From assembly GCF_905475395.1 (NCBI RefSeq), contig NC_058337.1:111594368-111658367 (forward strand): a DNA stretch of 64,000 bases, given 5' to 3'. Made by a program: the position numbers and the translations under genes. Each line of letters opens with the position of its first letter. Position 1 is the first letter of the stretch. The notes under the pieces were generated by a model. That model was not told where the DNA came from and ran no database searches. It saw only the letters and a list, made by a program, of their open reading frames with translations. Positions 50,001-59,879 of this stretch are shown here, in pieces. Source of the stretch: Chrysoperla carnea (taxonomy: Eukaryota; Arthropoda; Insecta; Neuroptera; Chrysopidae).

Positions 50001-50932
50001 TCCTATCAAGAGTTCCACCATCTTTCTCAACTGTGCTTTAGTGAGTTTCAGGCGAGCACACTCGAATTGTTTAGCTGTGGTTATACAAAATTTGGCAGGC
50101 GTATTCCTTGCACAAATTCCCAGTAATCAAAATGAGCTTAGCGATCTGGGCACCTATCAGCAATGCAAAGATTTCTGATTAAAAAACCGTCGCTATTGAC
50201 CAAGAGGAATAAATTCCTCTTTTAGTTTATAAACCCCCCGACCAGATAGATCCCCGGAACTTGACCCATCGTATAAAGACGGTCCGAGAAATACTATTCC
50301 TTATAGTATAATACATATAAAATAACGGCGCAATGAAACTGGGAGTTTCTAAAAGTGCTAAAATTTATACTCTTAACGATTTGATATTTAATTTACAGAA
50401 TGTCGTAGCTGTTGTAATGATTGTTGTAAGATGGGGTATTCCAGATATGTCTACAGAATTGAAGGAGAGAATACGAAGAGAAACATTTATTACAAATGAA
50501 ATTATTATCAAACAAGAAACATTAAGAGCTCAATCAGGTATTAAATAAATAAACACTATATTGGAAAAACCTAGAATTCCGTAAATGGGCAGTGTAAATT
50601 CTAGCATTTTTCAAATTTTCATATTCGTGAAACTAATTTACTAACATTTCTAACTTTTTTCTTAGCACACTGTTATTTGAAGGTACTAAATCTTTCACTA
50701 ATAAATAAATATACACTGAAATACTTTAAATAAATATCAATTAAATTTTTTATTTTTTACTTTAGGAGAATATAAAAAGGATGAAATTGGCAAACAAGAA
50801 GATCGAAGAATCGAAATCCCCACAACTCCCGAACAATGGGATCATTTAATCAATAAATCATTATCGGGATCAGATTTTGATCTGTTTGTTCATGGAGATG
50901 CCAAAGATTTAAATGATCGCAATACTGTGTAA
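41087..50932 (+). CDS. Anoctamin (TMEM16) family membrane protein, complete
   Basis: Anoctamins are dimeric membrane proteins acting as Ca2+-activated chloride channels or lipid scramblases. Fourteen exons (41087-41319, 42874-43285, 45811-45971, 46032-46200, 46264-46496, 46887-47047, 47122-47525, 47600-47803, 48712-48958, 49024-49229, 49293-49471, 49541-49646, 50399-50537, 50766-50932) give 1006 residues. The cytosolic N-terminal dimerisation domain includes [15 protein letters not shown] and [18 protein letters not shown]. The membrane part has [19 protein letters not shown], the TM6 region [20 protein letters not shown], the [20 protein letters not shown] segment, [20 protein letters not shown] and the E-x3-D pair in [10 protein letters not shown], matching the Ca2+-site region of mouse ANO1. 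[15 protein letters not shown] and YREPPWS follow. The C-terminus is polar. It resembles the ANO1-7 group; which insect orthologue is not settled. Large introns 1, 2 and 12 hold repeats. AATAAA is at 51106. Confidence 0.95.
44774..44836. repeat. Short tandem repeat AGCTCTACTCTATTCTA
   Basis: Two close copies of a unit AGCTCTACTCTATTCTAAGC/AGCTCTACTCTATTCTTATTCTAAGC, followed by a third partial TTTACTCTAGCTTA, lie within anoctamin intron 2. A minor expansion in non-coding sequence. Confidence 0.5.
45200..45237. repeat. Perfect 17-bp hairpin in anoctamin intron 2
   Basis: AAGTGATTGAAAACAAT and ATTGTTTTCAATCACTT are exact reverse complements around a four-base spacer TTCA. The arms are long enough to form a stable hairpin. 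A degenerate third arm (AAACAATTGAAAG) lies immediately left. Confidence 0.7.
49690..50294 (-). mobile_element. LINE 3'-end fragment (RNase H domain and Cys/His tail) in anoctamin intron 12
   Basis: On the minus strand a broken frame encodes [17 protein letters not shown] (the start of a LINE RNase H domain), then [15 protein letters not shown], and a Cys/His tail like the one that ends Jockey/R1-type reverse transcriptases ([20 protein letters not shown] and SLYGGR in place of the usual Cys-x2-Cys). Several stops and at least one frame change show it is dead. The flanks carry a similar TATTCCTTAGTAATA (49664) and TATTCCTTATAGTATA (50295), a possible target-site duplication. It is inserted antisense to the host gene. 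Confidence 0.75.
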
Positions 50933-51105
50933 ATTATTTTTTGGCCAATTTACTTCCTCGAAGTTGAAATGAATTTGTGCATTTTAAGGTTAATGATATG
51001 CAGAATCGATAAATTATCGCTTCCAAGATTTGTTCAAAGATTTTTTTGAATTATGTCTACATAAAGATATAAGAAATAGAGGTTGTAAAGCATAAACTCT
51101 GACTT

Positions 51106-51111
51106 AATAAA
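51106..51111 (+). terminator. Candidate poly(A) signal of the anoctamin gene
   Basis: The first AATAAA after the anoctamin stop codon lies 174 bases downstream. Confidence 0.4.
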
Positions 51112-51423
51112 CGCTGGAATTACGAAAAATAATATATGAAATACTGTCTTTGCTACGTTCTCATTTTTTATTAAAATAACCGCCGGGGTCGAGCCAAGAG
51201 CCGGAAGAAAAGATATATAGATAACAGGCCCGTACGCAGGAATCATCCAAGAGGGAAGGGGGGTCAAAATTTTGTTCATCATGTTAGGTTTTAAAGTAAT
51301 TAAAACAGAAAAACTTTTTTCGAGTAAGAGAACATTTTATTATGTCAAAATTCGATATTCAGTCACTATTTTTTCTCCTGCAAGGTACAGAAAAAATATT
51401 TTTCAAAACTTTATGAAAAGAAA

Positions 51424-51636
51424 CTACGCAAAAATGAAAAAAGAGCGTTCATTCGTTGCTATTGACACAGACAAAACTGCCAGAACGCGAAGCATTTGCA
51501 TTTCCTTGCAAATATCGAGTGCTTCAAGTGAATTTTTATTCTGCCCGACAATAGTCGGGCGGGAGATGACCCGAAACCTCCACTCCCCGCGGTCGGACCT
51601 GATAGATGGCCATTTACTAGTTATAGTACACTGCAT
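51424..51636 (-). mobile_element. hAT-type transposase remnant (C-terminal dimerisation region)
   Basis: The minus strand encodes SLEALDICKEMQMLRVLAVL then SVSIATNERSFFIF. This follows the pattern of the hAT C-terminal dimerisation region in ZMYM-like insect copies ('..LL.ILATLPVSTATAERSFS'). The frame ends right after the ERSF motif and nothing else of a transposase is seen. The neighbouring 51170-51290, with CCGCCGGGG and GGGAAGGGGGG blocks, is probably part of the same insertion. It lies between the anoctamin gene and the first E1 paralogue. Confidence 0.6.
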
Positions 51637-52795
51637 TTAAAGAAGCCAACTTTCAAACTGAACAATATTGTCCAAATATTCAAAAATTATTTAAAAACAA
51701 GGCTTCATGGTTGTGAATTATGGTTGTGCATTTGATATATATCTTATGCCGGCATAATTTCCGGCCCGGAATATTATTTATTATATTTTTACTTATTCGA
51801 TTTTTTCGTGCCCTTGAAATTCGTATATTTTGTCGGCTCTATTATATCTTTATGAGTTTGTTGTTTGTTATTTAATATTTTAAATTTTATTGACTGATTT
51901 TTGTTGTTAAATTGTGATTTATATAAATCAATTTATACCAAAGTTTTGGGTACTTATTTATATTTGATCTGCTCATTTAAAAACTTAATTATTTTAATTT
52001 AGTGCCTTATCAACTCAGAACAATACATTTGTTGCAATTTTACTGAATAAAAAAGAATTTATTACGAAAATTATTTCATAATTTGTTATTATTACACAAA
52101 ACCGACCTTTTGGCATTTCAATGATAATTATTTTCAGACAACAACCCATACAAAATATAAGTTATTTTACACAAAATTGTCATTGCCTGGAAGGTATTTC
52201 TTTTTTCGGCCCCTTTTTTTCTTTGCAAAATTTCAAAATTATAGAATGTTTTGAAATTTTAAATGTTTTGAAAATATATTTCAGAATAGGTTAACACTTA
52301 CCACTGTTTACGAAGAATTAGTGTTATTAAAAATTTTCCCAAATTTATTATATATAGTCAGTCCATGGTACAGCGCCTTTTGGGTGATAAATTACAGGCC
52401 TAAACTTCGTATGTGGCTTCGTTATGCCGTTTTTGGTCTATTAGTTTATTATGCCGCAAATAAATTTATAATTTATAAACGTTTTTTATCTGCAGTCTTT
52501 TTGAACTCTACTTATTTCGGAGAAATTTTTATTTCCCTGAGTATAGTGGAAGAATTTCTATTTCAAATATTTCCAGGCTTTTAATTGTTTGATGACACTG
52601 GAGTCTGGACCAATTAAGACCAATTATTACTCATTACTTTGGCAACCGATTATCTGGGATTCTATACAGATTTAAAAGTCATTAATTAATAAATCAATGT
52701 TTATTTATTAATATTTTAATTTGTATTTTTTTAGCAAATATAATTATAATTTCGGGTTATTTTATAAAAAGAGAAAACAGGATGTTTAATTGAAA

Positions 52796-55700
52796 ATGTT
52801 AAAAATAATTTATAGAAATTTTTCGAATAATTTGTTTTTGTACAGGAAATTTTCTAGTAAGGTTAAAAATTCTATCATTTGAGTACAAGGGCTCATGTAA
52901 GAAGAAAAATAATAATCTAATTAGCTTAAATATTTTTTAATCGAATTTTTCCACATTTTATTTTTAATATAATGTGAGATCGTTCAGGGTATATAGAAAT
53001 ATTTTGCAAAAATTTGTTAAAAATTTATTATTTTTATCTATTTTTCTCTTACATGGATAGGCTTTTGTATTATGGAGATTTAAAATTTAAATATTTTTGC
53101 TTAATAACAGATACCTGATAATGACTATATCCAAAATATGCATAAATTATGGACAGCAGATCCAAAAAATGTTCACGAGGTCAGTATGCGTTTAATTTAA
53201 AAGGTGGCCAAAAATTCTACCTTTGAATGACGTTAAACATCAATGTGGGAAACATCAGGGAATAATATAATAAGTTATACTGGAAAATCAATTTTGAACT
53301 TTATTATTGTGGCCAATTTGAATTAATCTTGGTATCCTTATTAAGTTTGAATAAATAGTTTGCTAAATTATTTTTAGACGTGGGATATGTATTTTAGAAA
53401 TATTCTTTTTTCTGATTTTGAAAGTACAAAACAGTTAATAAAAACAATTAAAAAAATTCCAACAGAAGTACAAAAAGCAGTTACTGATACAAAACAAATT
53501 ACTGATTCACAAAAGATTGCCGATACACAACAAAGCACTGATACAAAAAAAATTGCCGATATAATAAAAGTTGCTGAAACACCGAAAATTCCTAAAAAAC
53601 TCACCCATACACAATCTTTTACATCAGATTCATCAGATATTAATAAAATTTCAAATTATTATGGTCATACCACCAAAGAACCAGAAGCACCAGCCGAGGA
53701 TTGTAAAAGAACGGATGTTTTTAATTTTCCAACCATCGAAGTAATAGAATCAAAAAAATACGACTTAACTAATAAAATAACATTTAAACAAGATTTAACT
53801 ACTTTGACCGACTGTAGTGAAGATACATGGCTATTTTTATTGTGCAGAAAATATCAAGTAAGTTAAAACTGTTTTTCGGATACATCTCTGACTAAATTAA
53901 AATGACTAGGCTAGGCAAGTAGTTAAACGTTATCGATCCAAGTCATTTGTTTACTTACATTTAATGTCTTTTGTTTTGTTAATTACTACTTGTTTTTGAA
54001 TATTTGTTTTTAAAATTTTGCGTCCATTCATCCGTATTGCTAATAACTACACCTTAAAGGTAATGTTTTACAAACGGTTTTAATTTTCAAAGGTGGTACG
54101 GTCATGTTTTATCAACGACGGTAGCATTTATACCCACTCTGCTATTTAAACATATCATCCATTTTATGTGATTTGTTAAACATTAATTACAATTTTTTTT
54201 GCAGAATTATGGTCACTTTTTGGCTAAAACTGACCCATTAGAATATACACGCAATGGTAATCAAAATTAAAGTTTTTTTAAATTCTGTTATATTTTCAGT
54301 TTTGGCATTAAAAAACATGAAACGAATTTTTAGGAACTTCATAATTACGCAGCACTACGACTGTAAAAAATCTTGCCTTTTATAATTTTAGTTTAAGGCA
54401 CCAGACAAAACTTACCATTTAGTAAAATGTCAAGGCATTTAGTAAAGCTGTGGCACATAATAAGTTGATTATTTTGCCAATTTGCCGCTTTCGGAAAAAA
54501 ATTTTAGTCACTCTGCTTAAACCTAGTCTTATTTTTGTCTGTATCATACAATTCAATAAAATTATTATTTAATTTCAACAGATGTACTTATGAAATATCG
54601 AATGGCTATAGAACACACACTTGAAACTTTAAAAGGTAAACAATTTCAAAAATCACTAATTTTTTTAACTTTTCGCTCAAATAGAATTTGATATCTTTGC
54701 CTGTTTATGGTTAGGGCAACAAGTGAAGGTTCTTTAAGCTGAATGTGATTCAAATAGGAAGGATCCGATAAATTTTTTATTTATTTTAACACTAAAAGGC
54801 CTTTTGCGCAATTGTATCATTTCAATCATATTTGGATTAATTGAAATGGTTTAAATTCAAAATAACAAAGGTCTGATAAATAAATTATTATAGTCTAACA
54901 GAGAAATTTAACTGAGAAAAAGATTGGTTGTCAATCAATCAATAATCTTCTTTACCAAAATTTATTGGCTCTACGCTTCCACAGGAATTTCTTTCTTGAT
55001 TTTGGTGTGTTATAAAGAAAATTTGTTACAGATATATAGTTAAAAATAATTTGATAAAGCTTTTTTTAATTTTATTTATCTATTTAATTTGTTTGGTACA
55101 TAAATTTTTATTTTACACTAGAAAAAATTCATGCGGATAAGGAATGTTATTTATCATCTATAACGAATATTGGTGGACAAAATATTACACTACCGTTTAA
55201 AGAAATAGTTAAGCGCCTTGAAAAAGTTTATACGAGTAGTATGGGTATACAAACTAGACAAAATAATCGCATTTTTATAAAGAAGTGGATTCAGAAAAAA
55301 GTTGAATATCCTACGCTATATGAAAATGTAACCCCGTTGGAAAAGCTGATTGCATTAAAACGTTTAATAAATACCACAGGGTAATAAATATTTTTAAAAG
55401 AGTTATGAGCATTAAAAAATCTAAAACTTCATTTATATTCACTAATAAAATTTCTCACACATTTTACTAAAATTTTAAGGTGTCTGTTCAGTAAGAAGTT
55501 CAGATACTTTTAAGTTTCCGATTACATCTAAAATAATATTTATATATTTTGATTGATAACTAGATTTGATAAATTTGTGGCAAAAAATTGGCCAAACGAA
55601 GTTTCATATGGTTTCAATGGATTGGAAAGTGTTATTCCAGCATTAGGTCAAATCATAGATACAGCTTCTTCCATGGGAGTGACTCAAGTTCTAATTGGTA

Positions 55701-58700
55701 TGGAACATCAAGGTCGTTTAAATGTAATTGCTAACATCCTAAAAATACCATTACGTCGAATTTTTGCTTTATATGGTGATCCCGTAAGTAATGCATATTT
55801 CCCTTATTTTATTTATTCAATTAGTACGTAAAACGATCTACATTGAAAACGCAGATCGGTTTCCAAGGATAGCTAAGAACACTCCCCATTCGGGAGTTAA
55901 AAAAATCTGTGATATCTATTTATTTAAAAACGAAAAATTCAAATGTTACAAAATTAGTGTTGCAAATATGATAATTTAAATGAGATAATTTTAATCAATT
56001 AATTATAACTAATTTATATAATTTAGAAAGGTAACCTGACAATGGGAACTTCTAATCAGTTTTTAAATTTAACATCAGAAAAGCATATCCGTTTATCAAT
56101 AAGTCCTAGTTCAAGCCATGTCGAATATGCTGGTCCAATTTTAATGGGCAAAGCCAAAGCGTTAATATCTCAGAAAAATGATTTAAAAGGCAAAAGTGTT
56201 TTGCCAATAGTTATTCATGAAGACTCGGCATTTTCTGGTCAAGGTGTTTGTTTTGAAACAGTGCGATTTGATCAATTACCATTATATACACCGTTCGGAA
56301 CGATTCATGTGGTATTAAATGATTATATGACTACATCTACACATTCATCAAGTACCCGATCCACAATATATCCTACGGCAGTTTCTTTCGTAAACGAAGC
56401 ACCTGTTTTCCACGTTAATGGAGATGATATCGAAAGTGTACTTTATGCAGCCAAATTATGTGCCGAAATACGTCAACGATTTCAAGCTGATGTTATTTTA
56501 GATGTTGTTGGATACATTCGTGATATGGGAAATCTTCAATTTGTTGAACCGATTATGTATTCAAAAATTAATCAAATGGAGCCAGGTAAGACACGAAGAG
56601 GCAAGATGGATTTGATAAACTTTGATTATGAAAATTTACACCTTTTTTGGCAATACAACTCAGTATTGGCCTGCGTTGTCCCTCTTGATATGTCGATTAC
56701 TGGTCTTTCATGCAAAGATTTTCATCTTTCTTGGGTCTGTTTGCAATTTATCTCTCTAGTACCTTCCATTTGGGCTCTACAGATTAAATTTGAAACCAGT
56801 TATTCTGCCATCCATGCAATGTGTCCCAATGATGTGTATCTGAGATTTGGCAAAGCAAATAATATATTCTCTTTCATTTTCGTATTCGATTTCGTATGTC
56901 GACATAGTTGATGATTTCTTGAATATGAGAAAAGGTCGAGGACTCATTTGAATTATCTTAAATTCATAAAAATTTCAGCTCTTTTCTTGAACTGTTTGAA
57001 AGTAATTTGAGGGTTGCCGAACTTTTTTCCATCACTGTGAATTCCCTCTAATAGTAAAAATATTTCATCGTAAATTATTTCTGATATAGTAATGGATAAA
57101 TTTTACGCTCAGCTAAAAAATGAGAAAATAGTAACGGAATCAGAATACAAAATGTTTAAAGACGATTACGACCGACGATTAAAAGAAGAATTTGCGAAAA
57201 GTGGAGAAGAGAAACCTGATGCGGAACATTGGATAGACTCTCCATGGAAAAGTTTCTTTCAAGGGACAAATCTATTTCATTGCGATGCAACAGGAATTCA
57301 TGAACAAACGATTTATCATACGGGGAAAAAACTTTCCGAATTGCCATTAAAATATGATTTACATCCACAGGTTGTGCGTGTCCTTCAAAAAAGAAAAGAA
57401 CTGATAAAAGAACGTTTAATAGATTGGGTATTAGCTGAGGGTATAGCTTTTGGTTCGTTACTTAAAATGGGAATTCCTGTAAGATTATCTGGCAGTCAGG
57501 TTGCAATTGGGACATTTAATCAAAGACATCATATACTTTACCATCAGACTAAAGATAAGGTTTGTTACAACATATTGGTTATTTTTATATATCAGCCCAA
57601 AAATTGTCACCTTACACAAACGAATTTTTATTTGTGTAAAAATTATTCCTGTATCCCAAAACCTATATTATTTATTTATTATTCATTTCGGCGCTTCGCC
57701 TGAGATATTAAACCGCTCTTATTCCCTTTTTTACATCCAAATTTAGCATACTCAATACTGACATTTCCAAAATTTTTGTTTGGAAACTATAAGTCTATGA
57801 AATAAAAATCAAAGTTATTAAAAAATGTATGTATAATTTAGGTAGAATATCACCCATTGTCTAACATATATCCCGATCAAGCGGAATATTTAATAATTAA
57901 CAGTCCAGATGCTGTAAATGGTACATTGGCATATGAGGTAGGATTATCTACAATATCTCCAAAACTTCTTGTTGTATGGGAAGCTACATATGGTGATCAA
58001 GTAAATCTTGCTCAAACCGTTATAGATAATTATATTGCGTCAGGAGAAGCAAAATGGAGACGTCAAAGTGGACTCGTTCTATTATTACCGCATGGAATGG
58101 AAGGGGAAGGCGCAGAACGTTCAAATGCCAGACCCGAACGCTTTTTATGTCTTTGTAATGATGATCCTGAATTGCTACCAACCGAGACTTCTGATGTCAA
58201 TTTTAATATGAAACAATTGTATCATTGCAATATTATTGTTGCAAATTGTACAACACCTGCTAATTATTTTCATATTTTGCGACGTCAAATTCTATTACCA
58301 TTTCGTAAACCACTCATTTTATGTACACCTAAAAGTATGATAAATAATTCTTTATTCAGGAGTTCATTTGAGGATATAATTTATCCAACAGAATTTAAAC
58401 GTATTATATCAGAATTTGATGAATCGGCTAGCAAAGATCAGTTCGATAATGTTGTAAAATTAATATTTTGTTCGGGTTCCGTTTATTATGATTTAATGGA
58501 AGAACGAGAAATGAGGAATTTAAATGAACAAATTTCAATTGTTCGCATTGAACAGGTTAGATATAATGAATATTATTTTTATAGATCGATAAAATTAAAC
58601 TCACCAATTATTCGCGAACACTTTCAAAGGATATCGCCATTTTCGAAAATTGTTTCGAATAAAAAATTTTAGGTTTTTTTATGAGAAAAAATTTCCTAAT

Positions 58701-59460
58701 TTAAACAGAATAAGATGTCTCCCTTCAAACTCAATAATTTTGTCTAAGCCAGATTTGTATAGCTTGTGTATTTTAAAACATTTTTGAATTTATCGATTAA
58801 AATGACGCATCTTAAATAAGCCTAAGTAGCCAAAGTTATTGATCAAGCAATTTGAGATGTTTCTGTAACTTAAGTTTAATATGCCTATTTATTAATATGT
58901 TTAACGAAATATTGTTGTTATTTTATTAAAATAGCTAGCACCGTTTCCGTATGATTTAGTAAAAATAGAATTAGAAAAGTACAAAAATGTAAAACAAATT
59001 GCATGGGCCCAAGAAGAGCATAGAAATCATGGTCCATGGTACTTTATTGAACCTCGTCTTCATTATCTTGGAGTTGAAAACTTACAGTATGCATTTATAC
59101 ATTTTTGGAACGAAGTTCCTTATAGCACGTAACTCTCTAAGGTTTCGTTTGTAATATACATGCCTGTGTATATTACTGCAGTGCAGGTCCTTACATGTGA
59201 GTTTAAGTGTTTTTACTTACCTATAAGAAGAAGTAGTAATATACATACGTACGTTCGAAAAACAGACAGAATATAGTAATATCCTTGTGAAAGGAACTTC
59301 GTTCCAACGGTGTGTCTCACGATAACTCATTTTTTCAAATTTTATTTGAAATTTTTTAAGGTATATTGGACGGTTAACATGTGCAGTACCCGCTGATGCA
59401 TATGAATCCCGATTTATAGCTCAACGTAACGCATTTTTAATAGAAGCTATGAAAATTTAA
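52796..59460 (+). CDS. 2-oxoglutarate dehydrogenase E1-like protein with altered active site
   Basis: E1 of the 2-oxoglutarate dehydrogenase complex decarboxylates 2-oxoglutarate with thiamine diphosphate in the mitochondrial matrix. Twelve exons (52796-52861, 53111-53179, 53378-53857, 54205-54256, 54582-54635, 55122-55380, 55564-55783, 56027-56585, 57090-57559, 57842-58555, 58935-59086, 59361-59460) give 1064 residues. Exon 1 is a basic, acid-free presequence (MLKIIYRNFSNNLFLYRKFS). Family landmarks follow: YIQNMHKLWTADPKNVHE, GRLNVIANI, AFSGQG, APVFHVNGDD, RLIDWVLAEGIAFGSLLK, VLLLPHGMEG, ARPERF, TPANYFHILRRQILLPFRKP and AWAQEEHRNHG. Many catalytic motifs are changed: HRGR to HQGR, the YHLG block lost, HGDA to HEDS, NNQIGFTTDPR to NDYMTTSTHSS, GHNExDEP to GNLQFVEP, QDVERGTF to SQVAIGTF, PEHSSAR to AERSNAR. 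The frame is intact, so this looks like a maintained pseudoenzyme. AATAAA is at 59510. Confidence 0.9.
59105..59307. repeat. MITE with GGAACGAAGTTCC ends in the last intron of the E1-like gene
   Basis: TTGGAACGAAGTTCCTT (59105-59121) and AAGGAACTTCGTTCCAA (59291-59307) are perfect 17-bp inverted repeats; each end is itself palindromic (GGAACGAAGTTCC). About 200 bp, non-coding, inside intron 11. It does not touch the splice sites. Confidence 0.7.
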
Positions 59461-59879
59461 AGAATTTTATTGTCATTGTTTAAATAATTGAATTTGTTTT
59501 TTTAACATCAATAAAACATTCTAAAAAATTTATTTTATTTCTTTTACGAAAATCTCGAGGACAATGCATAAAGAAATATCTTGCTGATCTTGACACTAGC
59601 CTCTAGTGTAAATCTAACACATATAATGTCCGGCGGAAACACGCATGACCATTTCTCTAACACAGCTCCGGTACTATAAATTTATGATACATTTTAATCT
59701 CAATTTTTAAAGCCAACTATTTAGTTTGTGAGTACATTTTAACATTGTTGCCAAGGAACTCATGTACTATCCAAAATATTTATTGTTAATGGTCATTCGT
59801 TTTTGTACTATTTGTTCGGGTAAAATGCAGTAAAAAAAATTATACATAAAATAAACAAATTAATATTTAAACTGCCAAT
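59461..59879. other. Short spacer between the tandem E1-like genes
   Basis: Only 419 bp separate the stop of the first E1-like gene from the start of the second. It holds AATAAA (59510-59515) of the upstream gene, so the promoter and 5' untranslated region of the downstream gene must fit in the remaining ~360 bp. No TATA box is obvious. Confidence 0.5.

Larger units (their letters stand above)
50933..52795. other. Intergenic region between anoctamin and the first E1 paralogue
   Basis: It contains anoctamin 3' untranslated sequence, the hAT remnant at 51424-51636, and then A+T-rich DNA. The open frame 52321-52584 (87 codons, hydrophobic) matches no family I know. The last few hundred bases are presumed promoter of the E1-like gene at 52796. 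Confidence 0.4.

Noticed and set aside
52321-52584. Hydrophobic 87-codon frame upstream of the E1-like gene
   Set aside because: Starts with TTG, matches no family I recognise, and has no in-phase link to the E1-like exons. The presequence exon at 52796 gives a better gene start.
56042-56911. Single 289-codon frame in the E1-like gene taken as one exon
   Set aside because: E1 similarity stops at 56585, where a GTAAGA donor leaves phase 1 that fits the acceptor at 57089; the rest is intron.
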